From Isoetes taiwanensis (taxonomy: Eukaryota > Streptophyta > Lycopodiopsida > Isoetales > Isoetaceae), in contig JAJEKV010000136.1 of the NCBI GenBank assembly GCA_021234155.1, positions 868,001-932,000 of the forward strand: a stretch of 64,000 nucleotides of DNA, in the 5' to 3' direction. A program made the position numbers and the translations under genes. Of this stretch, positions 1 through 11,165 are shown piece by piece. Each line of letters opens with the position of its first letter. The first letter of the stretch is position 1. The notes below the pieces were generated by a model. The model searched no databases, was not told where the DNA came from, and saw only the letters and a list, made by a program, of their open reading frames with translations.

Positions 1-560
1 ATTGTGGCCTTCATTGCGAATCGCTGCATCCGTATAACATTTGCTCAGAGCCATGCCAATGCTCTGCTGAAGACACCATCATTTCTAGGTCAATGTATGT
101 CTACAGGAACTGTGTAAAATGGCCACTAACGGCCTATTTGTAAATTAACTCTCCAGCTAAGGCACTGGCTGTCATGTCTTCCATTTGTGAAAACGTTGGA
201 GCCCTTTTAGTGCAACAACAAAACATCTTGGCTTTTGATTCTTAATGTTGGGTCAAGAGGTTTCGATACAAGCTGAAATGAACCATCCAGTATTAGTAGG
301 TATTGCAAATTCTTCAGCTTCTAGGTTCTGAAGCATCAACCCACACGATGCCCTTCAAGCAAGTCTGTAGAAACTGATGGAGTTATTATACTTGTTGAAC
401 TTTACAAGGAAGGCCGAGTGACGGATGCAGTTAAGATCTTTTGCAGAATGCCATGTGTTGGCTCTAGCATCCCAATCCAAATAAATGACAACAGAAAGAG
501 AAATACTTCTCAAGATGTGATTGAATCAAATCTGTGGGGCTTCCATGGGATAATGTTCTA
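1..560. other. No gene recognised
   Basis: No family-level similarity, splice-consistent exon or repeat boundary could be supported in this stretch. Short open frames exist on both strands but none reads as a known protein. Confidence 0.4.
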
Positions 561-599
561 GAAAATCTCTAGCAATTGGATCTGTTCAGTTGCATTAAG

Positions 600-1810
600 A
601 GTTCCAAGCTGAATTCACCTGAATATAGCATAATCAATAGAAGCCAATCCTTGGATAAAATTATAAATGCGATGATTGTTACAAATCGTGAGTAAATTTG
701 CTTACCAGCAGGCAATTTCTTGAGGTTAATAGCTGCATATATTAACCTGCATGAAGGGAAAACATAATGAATGTGCCGAAGGCTGTTGGAATCGCTCTCA
801 AACTTATATGGTGCGGCCGAAACGAAGAACCCACCTAGGATTTACTGAAATATCCTCAAGTTTAGAAGCATAAATCGCACAAGACTGTCTAGCAGGGCAA
901 CATCTTGATGCATCAAGGATGTCTAGCAAGATAACATCTTCATGCATCTGCCAAAGAATTTCAAGTGCTCGAATTTTTTTTATTATATGCAGCCTTGGTT
1001 TTTGCTGTAACATGCTTACCTGGAACCATTCTGTTGCATGTTGTACCTATGAGATTATGGATGGTGCCCAATTTCTTCTCAGAGCATGCATCCAGCAGTT
1101 CGGTTTCGCACCAATGTCTTTCTGCCAAAGGCAAATCTTTTAAGAAAGCTTGCTCAAGTCATATACTATTGATATCTGGACTGCATAGCATAAATTTGTG
1201 TTATCTGGGCTGTGCAAGTTCATAAGTTCTGGAAAATCTCTAGCAACTGGATCTGTTCATTTGCATTAAGAGTTCCAAGCTGAATTCACCTGAATATAGC
1301 ATAATCAATAGCAGCCAATCCCTGAGTAAAATTATGAATGCGATGATGCATTCAATTGCCTTTACAAATCATGAGTAAATTTCTGCTTACCAGCAGGCCA
1401 CTTCTTGTGGCTAATACCTGCATATATTGACCTGTATGAAGAGAAAACATAATGAATGCGGCAAAGCCTGTTGGAATCGCCCTCAAACTTATAAGGGGGA
1501 GTCCAAAATGAAGAACCCACCTAGGATGTAGTGAGATCCTCGAGTTTAGAAGCATAAATCGCACAAGACTGTCTAGAAAATTAACATCTTGATGCATCAA
1601 GGCTATCTAGCAAGATAACATCTTGACGTGTCTACAAAAGAATTTCAAGTGCCTTGGTTTTCTTGATCATATGCAACAACCCACCTAGGATGTAGTGAGA
1701 TATCCTCGAGTTTGGAAGCATAGACCACACAAGACTGTCTAGCAAGATAACATCTTGATGTATCTGCTAAAGAATTTCAAGTGCCTTGGTTTTGTTGATC
1801 ATGTGCAGCA
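600..1810. repeat. Diverged tandem duplication
   Basis: A block beginning near 610 recurs near 1,283 at about 85% identity by eye. A shorter 125-bp module ending in the phrase CCCACCTAGGAT (or its neighbour) occurs three times, near 825-965, 1,505-1,670 and 1,678-1,800. The repeated block lies just downstream (minus strand) of a kinase pseudogene, so it could be decayed exon/intron sequence that was duplicated in place. No protein family was recognised in any frame. Confidence 0.6.
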
Positions 1811-1971
1811 ACCTGGCATTCCATGATCCTATATCAGGCAGCAGAACAAAAGCTTTAAGTTGTAGAATATATAGAAGACGAATACAATTTGGATGTATTT
1901 TTGAGAGGAGCAAAAAGCATAAATTCCCCTGTAACCAAATTTTTATTAAAAGGCAAAGAGAGTGATAGGTC

Positions 1972-2407
1972 ACACATGTGGTTCAAATGCTATTCCAAAA
2001 AGGATATTTGATGTCTTAATATCTCTGTGAGTTATCCGTCTTTAGCACTTCTTGTGAAGATAATGAAGACCACGTGCCACTCCTGCTGCCACCTTAAATC
2101 TGAGATGCCAATTGAATAGCTGTGCATTAGGACCTGGAATAGTATGTTAAAGCTATGCCCAGAAAATATACAATTACAAATTACCAGCTGCAGCTGCGCA
2201 CCGTGAAGAAGACCGGCCATATTCAATGCAAAAACCAAGTAGAGCAGTGGTATTTGGATGAGAAATATGCCCAAGAATTCCAAGCTCTGTCAAAAAGTCT
2301 CTTTCCCCTTGTTCTTCACTATCGCCTTTGCTTTACTGCAATTAACTGGCCATCTGGAAGAGAACCCTTGTAAACTTTTGAATAGCCTTTCTTTCCTACC
2401 AGGTTAT
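1972..2407 (-). pseudogene. RLCK VI / RBK-like protein kinase fragment
   Basis: Read on the minus strand, a good acceptor (TTGCAG at 2,408-2,413) opens a kinase N-lobe with VGKKGYSKVYKG (glycine-rich loop), DGQLIAVK (subdomain II lysine) and TELGILGHISHPNT followed by LLGFCIE (helix C to beta 4). After a decayed stretch it resumes with VAAGVARGLHYLH and THRDIKTSNIL (catalytic loop). The HPNT/LLGFCIE wording is typical of plant receptor-like cytoplasmic kinases of group VI, such as the ROP-binding RBK1/RBK2. At least two frameshifts and in-frame stops (for example after VKQRR and before THRD), and the loss of a recognisable DFG and C-lobe, make it a pseudogene. A Helitron-like 5' end lies upstream near 3,070, so capture by a transposon is possible. 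Confidence 0.75.
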
Positions 2408-2849
2408 CTGCAATAAGACAAGTAATTGTTATGCTTCACATAAGGATCTCAACATTTGAAGCAAGTACCTTCCCAATCAACCCACAGGGCACTGAAGCCT
2501 GCTTCTGATAGTCTTGAACACGGCTTTTGCTTGGCCTTAGATCTACTGCCAGACATGATGAAGAAATGAGATATTGAAGGGAAACTCTTGGCACATTAAG
2601 CAAACTGTTGGAGCAACGACCTTCTGATGAAAGACGGTTCATTCAAATCGGTGGAAGCACGTAACAAAAAAAAAATGATTTGCAAGAAATGGTCTGCTCT
2701 GAACAAAGTAGCAATATAGCCACCGAATGACCTACACTATGCAGTCGGCACAAAACAACACGAAGAACTGAGAGGACTTTGGTCGACAGGATAAGTGCCG
2801 AGATGAATGAGAGGAATGAATACTCTGCTCGCAGTATGAACCGCTCCAT

Positions 2850-3602
2850 GAACCCGAACCCGGGTGCAGCGCTTTCAAACCGCTTTTACCATCGAACATC
2901 GAACGGTGTACAACAAAAATTGTAAAGTCTACAGCAGATAAATCGAAGGGATAAAAATAATTAAAAAAAATTCAACGCGCAAGATTGCTCAAAAAATAAT
3001 TAAAAAAATTCAACGGGCAAGATCGCGCACAAACTATCCTAAAACGCCTTTATTATTATATATAGATAGATGCTAAGAGGATTGCTTTTTCTAAAAACGG
3101 AATCCATTTTTTGTCTCCCAGGATTAAGAAGAAGAAGCTATACGGTAAGCTTAATCTGGAGTAGTTGGTTTAATTTGAAAGTTAAAACCAATGGATCCAA
3201 TTAGTTTGAAAGGTTTTTGAGCTGTTATTATGCTACATATTTGAGCTGTTCTTAGATATTGGACTACAGAACATATGTCAGTATCCAGGTTCAGTATCCA
3301 GGTTCAGACAGAGCCAAGATACATTTGAAGCTTCAGGTCGCATGGGTCCAAGATACATTTGCTTCTTGACTTTTCGGGCCTTCTCTATTCCATGTTATTT
3401 GATAATCATACTTATATTGAAGCTACTTCTAAGACCTTGAAAAAGGCCGGTATCTCTATGCCCAATTCCAACGATTCACAATCTTATATCCATGGTATTG
3501 GATGTTGGCAAGTAGCTATGCTGGAAATGCAACATAACAGATGGATATGGGATGATCCTTGTCTGTCTGTGAAAATGCGTTCTTTATTCTTGGGCAATGC
3601 CA
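2850..3602. other. No gene recognised
   Basis: Apart from the AT-rich motif near 3,050 nothing is recognisable. A 98-codon open frame at 3,359-3,655 on the plus strand has no family resemblance and runs into the palindrome arm. Confidence 0.4.
3040..3075 (-). mobile_element. Possible Helitron 5' terminus
   Basis: On the minus strand the sequence starts TCTATCTATATATAATAA and continues into AAGGCGTTTT. This resembles the TC-initiated, AT-rich 5' ends of many plant Helitrons. No matching 3' hairpin plus CTRR was found downstream on the minus strand within the window, so the call rests on one end only. Confidence 0.3.
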
Positions 3603-5175
3603 TCACTGTATCTTCCATCCAATATAATCATTTTCAGGTTGTTTTGAAGCATTAGTATAGCAGCTGCAAACATGCACATTACATGTAGCAAAATGTAGAG
3701 TTGTGTGGTTTTCTTTATTGGTTTTTATTATTCTATCATAGTGTAGATCATTTCTCTAGGCTATAACTACCATACAAGCTAGTAAGCCTGGGATGATGCC
3801 TCTGTTTTGCGGACTTGGTTAGAGTTGGAACATAAACTATTATGGATTTTTGCCACAGGGATTTTCAAATAGGTCTTCCAAGAGATTTTAATATTCTCAC
3901 AGCTCCAATGACAAGGATGATGCTCTCAAGAGATTTTGATGAATATGGCCCACCAATATTATGGGCAGCATGCCTATTAGCGTTTTCACTATTGCATCAA
4001 TCAATATTATCACAATCTTACATTGCTACAATATTCAAGTATCATGGTTTTTATTTCTTTTTGTTATTTTAAATTCCTAAATAAATAGGTATCAATAAAA
4101 TGTTTCTAATTGTGTCAATAGTATCATTACAAATGTTTTTTACTTCGTTCATCAATTCTTAAGGCCCCGAAGGGGCCAAAATTTTTTTGGGTTAACACAC
4201 AAACCATTACATTAATCACTCTAAAATTAAATCCCCCTTGAAACCCCCTGTGGTTTGGGTGCATATTCACACGGGGGTTTACGTAGGGCAGCGAGAGCCC
4301 CAAAACAATTACAATACATGTACAAAATTAACACCATTATGTACATTCTCTCAAACTTTATAGTATTTTGCAAACCTTAATATACAGTATACAAAAACTT
4401 GTACATGCATACCCCACAAACGAGGATCGCTATGTACGGTCCAGATCTTGGAATAAAGGGCAAATATGCCCATCCAACAGCTCTCGTTGCCCGAAGTAAC
4501 CCCCCGTGTGAATATGCACCCAAACCACAGGGGGTTTCAAGGGGGATTTAATTTTAGAGTGATTAATGTAATGGTTTGTGTGTTAACCCAAAAAAATTTT
4601 GGCCCCTTCGGGGCCTTAAGAATTGATGAACGAAGTAAAAAACATTTGTAATGATACTATTGACACAATTAGAAACATTTTATTGATACCTATTTATTTA
4701 GGAATTTAAAATAACAAAAAGAAATAAAAACCATGATACTTGAATATTGTAGCAATGTAAGATTGTGATAATATTGATTGATGCAATAGTGAAAACGCTA
4801 ATAGGCATGCTGCCCATAATATTGGTGGGCCATATTCATCAAAATCTCTTGAGAGCATCATCCTTGTCATTGGAGCTGTGAGAATATTAAAATCTCTTGG
4901 AAGACCTATTTGAAAATCCCTGTGGCAAAAATCCATAATAGTTTATGTTCCAACTCTAACCAAGTCCGCAAAACAGAGGCATCATCCCAGGCTTACTAGC
5001 TTGTATGGTAGTTATAGCCTAGAGAAATGATCTACACTATGATAGAATAATAAAAACCAATAAAGAAAACCACACAACTCTACATTTTGCTGCATGTAAT
5101 GTGCATGTTTGCAGCTGCTATACTAATGCTTCAAAACAACCTGAAAATGATTATATTGGATGGAAGATACAGTGA
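3603..5175. repeat. 1.57-kb near-perfect palindrome
   Basis: Left arm 3,603-4,278 and right arm 4,499-5,175 are inverted copies of about 675 bp, essentially identical by eye; one substitution was spotted (T at the TGTAGCAAAA site against C in the other arm). A non-palindromic core of about 220 bp separates them, and weaker inverted similarity runs a further 20 bp inward. Each arm encodes the same 76-codon open frame (3,842-4,072 plus; 4,706-4,936 minus), with no known family. The inner part of each arm plus the core is a repeat that recurs at 15,979-16,363. High arm identity means a recent inverted duplication or an assembly fold-back artefact. Confidence 0.9.
4163..4622. mobile_element. Undescribed inverted-end repeat, copy 1
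   Basis: The ends read AAGGCCCCGAAGGGGCC then AAAATTTTTTT, and the mirrored form closes the other side. Further in, both sides carry GGTTTGGGTGCATATTCAC followed by a G-run and a GGGC..CGAGAG block, again inverted. The core (4,300-4,490) is about 93% identical by eye to 16,150-16,340. Long inverted ends with a unique centre suggest a non-autonomous DNA element, but no clean target duplication could be assigned because the palindrome extends beyond it. Confidence 0.55.
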
Positions 5176-6822
5176 ATGTGATTCCGATTCAAAAAGATGC
5201 TTTAACATCCAAAGAATCTATGTTCAGAAGTCAGACGCAAGAAAATATACAGAAGACCTCCAAATTTGCAATCCTAACCAAATCAAAACTTGGTCAATAT
5301 CCCTGGCAGCAAGCTAAAATTTGCAGATGAAAAAATACACAACCTTTTTTCACTTTTGACATTGTGTATAACTCTAACAGGCCTGAAAACAATGTGCATC
5401 AACTTTTTTGACAAAAATTCATGCTCAGATGGTCAGAAACCTTGTTTTTTTTTAGCAAAAAGACTGTTTTGATGCAAGAACTAACAAGAAAATTTTTGCA
5501 GAACATGCAAATGATGTCTTTTTTTAGTTTTGATACTTCCTATGATCTCTGACAGGCCTGACATGAAGTGCATCCAGTGTTTTTTCAAAAAATGTTAACT
5601 TGCCCTCGGAGATTAATTTTTCACATGAATGCTATCATGAATGATAAAACAGATTGAATTCCATGTTCTGTGTTCATTTTTGAAGTAATTTTGAGTTTTT
5701 TTAATAGAGTACTAGGCAAACTATCTGTTAATAAGTGCACAACTGTGAGATGACCAATTTTCAATGCTCATTCTTGTTTCTAAACTGATCCAATGATTGT
5801 GCTAAATTCTCTAATGCTTCCTTTTTTTTTTGCTTTTTTCTGATACTATGCTTCTTAAATACTTAAATGTGGTTATGCAGACTTCTGAAAGGAAACTGCT
5901 GTAGCTGGCAAGGTAGCCACAGAATGTTGCCTTGGATTTATGATGTTATACCACTGCAATCATAAAAGTTAATATTATATCATTTTGTAACGTAGTCCAT
6001 GTAACGTTTGCTGCGCTCTGCAGTCTACTACATTTGGCCCACCCTGCATTTTAAATGTTAAACTTGTTTTAGGATAATAGTCATGCCGGAGCTAAGGGGA
6101 GCTTATGGAACGGGGGCGAGAACTTGATATAGGTATATTTGTTACTATTGCCATATTGTTTGCCTTCAAGAATGTTTTGTACAAAGCCAATGCTCAAGGA
6201 TTCTTCTTCCCTCTATGCACTCTTTTATCATAACAAAATTCATCTGAGAAGGGTTTCTCAAGAGAAACATATGTGATGCATTATTGTGATAAATTGAAAT
6301 TGCTAATATCCATACATCTGGAGGAAATGAATCTGAATCTTTTTCATCTTTAGCTGAAGGATTATGTAAGAAATTGGAAAATAGAAAATGGTAGCAATTC
6401 TAATTGTCCTTATTTACGCTGCTTGGTCCATAAATTATGGTATGTGGCTAATTGCTATACCATACTGTATAAAAGAAATTTTATTCTGACTAAATAGAAA
6501 TTTGGATTGTTACATGAACACCATTCGTTGTGTTGACATCCATTGCTAGATTGTTGTTGATTTAAATCCCTTTGAGGGAACACAGAGGTTTAGGGATAAA
6601 TGGAGCCAAATGGGTACTCAAGTATAAGAGATTCCAGAAACAAGTGGAGAAATGGCCAGATGATATTGAAGTGTTTCTGGCTATTGTTTTGTTTGATTTA
6701 CAAGTTCATCTTTACTTTTTAAATGATGTTGATAGTTCTATAGTGGTGTTCTTTTTGTTTTTGTTTTGTTGTTTCAATTTTGTGAGTGTTTTATGTGAGA
6801 TAATGATTTCATTTTGTTGTAG
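5176..6822. other. AT-rich, no gene recognised
   Basis: Poly-T and poly-A runs dominate. An open frame at 6,572-6,847 (plus) starts REHRGLGINGAKWVLKYK and has a coding-like feel, but no family was recognised. No repeat boundary was found. Confidence 0.35.
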
Positions 6823-6908
6823 ATTTTGGATAATGTCGAGGCATTAATAAACAACATGCTACAAAGGAGAGAAACTACATTGTTTGATTAGGGACTTCAT
6901 TTACTGAG
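6823..6908 (+). pseudogene. Exon-like segment of unidentified gene
   Basis: The segment lies between a TTGTTGTAG acceptor and a GAG|GTATGC donor. It reads ILDNVEALINNMLQRRETT then LFD, one TAG stop, then GLHLLR. The splice sites and residue composition suggest a true exon carrying one nonsense mutation. No family was recognised; it may belong with the segments at 8,718, 10,202 and 10,341. Confidence 0.35.
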
Positions 6909-8717
6909 GTATGCAAAATCAACCCTTTTAATTTGAGATTATTCGGTATGGCCGAAAACGTTTTTGGAATTTTTTAAGATTGATTTTCTAAGGTATAAGG
7001 ATTTTTCGCAGCCGGAAATAATTCCCGATATTCCAAAAATCGAAGAACTTTTGCCCGTATCATTTTTTTGATTTTGGATTTCGTTTGGCACCGCCCTTAT
7101 ATCCAGTCGAGAGGTTATAGTACTATATGGATGCCATGCAAAATTCACATGCATCTGGGCTTCACGGTGGAGCAAAGGTATGTTGCGATTTCTTATTGCA
7201 TCGGTGTAAATGTTGTTGCTCCTTGATGACGTTAATTCCTATTCTTCTTTAGCCGGCTGGTTATACTGTAAGATTAAGTTTTTTTTATCTTCTGTCATGC
7301 AAGTGGATGCATTTCACAGTAAAGCTTGGTTCTGGCATCGGATCCTTCTGTTCTGGAAGCATACGTCCAAGTTTGGTTTATTGATAATCGTCTTACGTTA
7401 TAACAGGTCGTAGCACCTTCTGGATTCTTAGGCCTGATTCCTTTTCATTTTTTATTTATTCGCAGATGGCTGTGCCAGATTTATGGTTTGCTGGATCAAT
7501 AGTAAAACTATAATGCATTTCTCAAACAATCCAAGCTGTTAAGCAAAGGATCAGTCTTATGCACTAGAAGTAATAGGGATATTGTTTAGGTCATCCCTTT
7601 AATCTGGTGCAGGCCTGAAGGTTGCCGTAAAAGTGCAGGCAGGGTCTGCTCTTTAATCATAATCTACCTGGTAAGGTTTTTTTTTTTAACTCTTATGCTC
7701 TGTTCTAGAATCAGGAAACCGTGCTTGCTTTATGTCATGTAATAGCTTCTAGGTTCTTAAATATTGTGGTTGCACATCCGGGGATGATTCTGGAAGGCAG
7801 TTGTGTCTTTATCTTCAAGTCCTTCTATTGTCCGACTCTTAAAATTACTCTGCTTGGATTTGTAGAAATAGATTTGTGCCTTAATTTTGATTGCAAGAGG
7901 TTGAAGAGGCTGACGAATAGACCCAAACAAGGTATCAGTCTTTATACATTATTAAGAGTTGTAGAGATGTTGTTTATTCTTCTGTCAAAGGTCTATTTTA
8001 GCTGAAGTATGCAATTTGATTCTCATACATAGTGCTATGATCTTTACAAATATGGATTCAGAGTGGAGATCTGCTATGTCTTAAAGGGTATGTCTTCTTT
8101 ATACATTCGTGCTTTATGCCTTTTATATATTTGTGCTTTAGTTATACATTTGTTGCTACCATTTTGCAACTACAATATATTACTTGGCTCCACAGGTAAA
8201 ATAATGTAATGGTCATTGTGGACATGCGTGCATTTTATATCTTTCATGCCATATAATTTTGGCCTGACATAATGTAAGCATGCCCTTGACACAAGCCTGA
8301 GATATGACTCAAATTCTTGCAAGGCATTGGGGATGGGCCTAATTGGTTCCTCATATTTTTGTACTTTCTGTTAAAAGACTTTGGCCAATCCAATGTTGTG
8401 GATGCAGTTCACATGATGCAATGCAATGCATAGTTTGGATGTTCTTATACACAAGTTTATGATTTGTATAGAATTGCTTTGGGACTGTTGGTGCAAATCA
8501 GACTTTTAGGTATTGTATAATTGGATTGTTGATAGCAAATTTATCAGACCATGAATCTTTTGGAGACTTTCAACTTTTGGAGGCTAAAGTGACTACCTAC
8601 CTAAAGATCTGATGATGATTTTCTTGAATACTGTGTCATTGCTCTAATAATATGCAGTGATTGAGCTATAAATCTGACGTTTTTGTGGGTCCTTTCGACC
8701 AAGCAGTGCCTATGCAG

Positions 8718-8902
8718 GTGCATTCTGGGTTCTGTCGTACCTTAATGCTGTGGAAAAAGACCACAAAATTTTAAAGAGCATCGCATCTAAGATCATGCGG
8801 AGAAACGGGCGGAACTTCTTGCTGGAATTTCTTGCCGAGGAGCATAATGCACAAAGATTTGGCTATAGCAGGTGTAGCTCTCAAATCCATCAGAAACCCT
8901 TG
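8718..8902 (+). pseudogene. Exon-like segment of unidentified gene
   Basis: A 185-nt segment is bounded by TATGCAG (acceptor) and TTG|GTAAGT (strong donor) and is open throughout in one frame: it includes AFWVLSYLNAVEKDHKIL, then KSIASKIMRRNGRNFLLEF and LAEEHNAQRFGYSRC. The sites and uninterrupted helical-looking protein support a coding exon. I do not recognise the family, and neighbouring exons were not confidently joined. Confidence 0.45.
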
Positions 8903-10201
8903 GTAAGTTAGGTTTTTATGCACTTTCTTTTCTTTTTTCTTTCGATTTGACAGATTTTCCTTTTCCAATGCAGACAAATGATCTTATCATACGGATTCCT
9001 TAAAATTTCAATATTCTAATGGTTATATCAGCGAAGTTGGTAAGCATGCACCTATGGCAGTTGAATTCTTACAAAGAAATGGCTGCAAAGCCTGTCAACT
9101 ATTTTATACTGAAAGGGTGCATGTTCAAAACATGGACCACTGATGTGGTGCATCAGTCTGCATAGACCAGTCTATGCAACCCTTATGCAGGTTTCTCTCA
9201 TACAACTCCGCAATTTAGTAGGGATTCTGAAAGATCCATGCTTTTCATAGGAGGTTAACATCGTATTGCAGCATGTGGGTGGCATCACTGTTTAAAGGCA
9301 AAAATAGTTGGCTGGAAAATATTAGTGACCTTCATTGGAGCGAGATTTTTGACCAGTTGCTCATTTACCAAATTTTACTTTTAGTGAGTTTGAGCATGCC
9401 AAGTGTTGAGCCTCCTTATAGTATCTGAAAGCCTTTGCTTTACCTACCTTCAAATACATCATGATAAAGTATTTCCATTGCGTTGATGATGTTTCAAGCT
9501 GGTGAAACACTAACTTCTAAGTTTTTTAGTCACATTCGAAGTGCAGATACCATTGCTTCAAATTCTACCAGATTGGGTTCAATCATAACGTGAACTTTAT
9601 GCCTTTTCATTATGGGACTGCTTCGCTTTATTAGGTTCTACAGGTACTATAGGAATGGGAACGGTGAATCAGGATGACCAAAGTAATAGGAAAGGAATAA
9701 AGAAGCTGCTTCAAACCCAAGTAGCAGAGGTTGTTTATGCAGGCATTTGATATGTACATAGTAGTTATTTAGCTTTCACTGATCAAATAATTATCCAGTC
9801 TAGATCAACATTATCTAGCAAGAGGCAATTAAGATGTGTGGAGAATGGAGAATGCCTCTTTTCCGGCAGCAGTAGGCTTCATGGCAATGCATGTGCAAGT
9901 CCAATGTTATGAGCATATATTTCTAGCCATTGTACATGTTGACATCATCTTGGAGCCATAGGCACTCCGCATTTTGTTCTCCTTGAAGTATCTTTATTGA
10001 ATCCTACAAATACAAATATCCCATGTTTTGATCTTATTCAGAGCAGTTTCTATAGTTCCATATGCTCTTCAATTTTTATAGGCCTTGAATGGTGTGAAGT
10101 GGAGAAAAATACTGGGATCAATGTGTCACGGTTAGCAGCTGCTTATGAGTGTAATATTATGTTGACGATGTGGCCAAATTGTCAAATAAACTTCTATGCA
10201 G

Positions 10202-10241
10202 GAACAAATGTTTGAAGGCTCTTGGTGCTGAAGTTGCAAGG
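10202..10241 (+). pseudogene. Short exon-like segment, unidentified
   Basis: Between an ATGCAG acceptor and a GTATGT donor the frame reads NKCLKALGAEVAR. It is too short to assign; the ALGAEV phrase occurs in several enzyme families and is not diagnostic. Confidence 0.25.
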
Positions 10242-10340
10242 GTATGTCCCAAGGATCAATTTGACGATTTAGATTGGCCAAATCTCTATTACTTTACTGT
10301 CTAATATTTTGTTATTGCTAAGGTGTGTTCAACCTTACAG

Positions 10341-10410
10341 GGCTCGACAACGTCATAGAAAGCGCCTAGCCAAGATTGTGGTTGAGCAATGGAAGTATTT
10401 TGCAAGACCT
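10341..10410 (+). pseudogene. Exon-like segment of unidentified gene
   Basis: Between CCTTACAG (acceptor) and CCT|GTAAGC (donor) one frame reads ARQRHRKRLAKIVVEQWKY then FARP. Basic-rich and well bounded by splice signals, but the family is not recognised. Same strand as the exon-like segments upstream, so all may be parts of one intron-rich gene or pseudogene. Confidence 0.35.
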
Positions 10411-10979
10411 GTAAGCATTCTCTCGAACATCGTTTGGGTCATGGCAACTCAGGGTTCTGGACTTTTTTCTACACATCCATATTCTTATTGCTAAAGTTGC
10501 AAATGATTGAACTCAAAGAGTTAAGACTTTAGAACTGTTTTTTAATCATTTCATCTATTAAATGTTTATGCAGCGGCTATTATCTCTCAGATTGTGGAGA
10601 TATGTGGGATAAGGATGAGTAGGTATGCATGGGACATTCACTATATCTTTTGTATTACTGATAAGTTTTTGGTGTTAATAATTGCTCTTTAATGCATGTT
10701 CTGTGTTTTAAAAAAGGATATGCTTTGATACCTGGAGGAAGTTCTTAAAGAAGAAAAAAGACAGACAGAAATGTCGATAAGGGGAAAAAGCTCCATGCAA
10801 AGTTTTTACTTTTGAAAACCATTTGTACTTGGTGCCTTTTTACAAAGCAAAGACAGCAAACTCAGCTTATGACTAGCATGGGTTTGTCCCTCTATTATAT
10901 CGAATAAGCTGGTATATGTCATTCCAAAAAACTTATGTGAAGAAATTTGTTTATTTTTCAGTTCGATAACATCTAAGTA

Positions 10980-11165
10980 AAATGGCACTCCTTTTACTAT
11001 GTGAGATCTCTGATCCTTTGAGGTAAAGGCTGAAGCTTTCCCTTTTCTGGCTACAGTAGGACGTGTAGCACCTAAGTGTCACTCCTTTTATTATGTGACA
11101 TCTCTGATCCTTTGAGAGAGGCTGAAACTTTCCCTTTCATGGCTACAGCAGGATGTGTAGCACCT
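10980..11165. repeat. Tandem duplication, about 95-bp unit
   Basis: Two adjacent copies run from the phrase CACTCCTTTTA to GTGTAGCACC (10,986-11,072 and 11,082-11,164). They differ by small indels and scattered substitutions. Confidence 0.8.
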
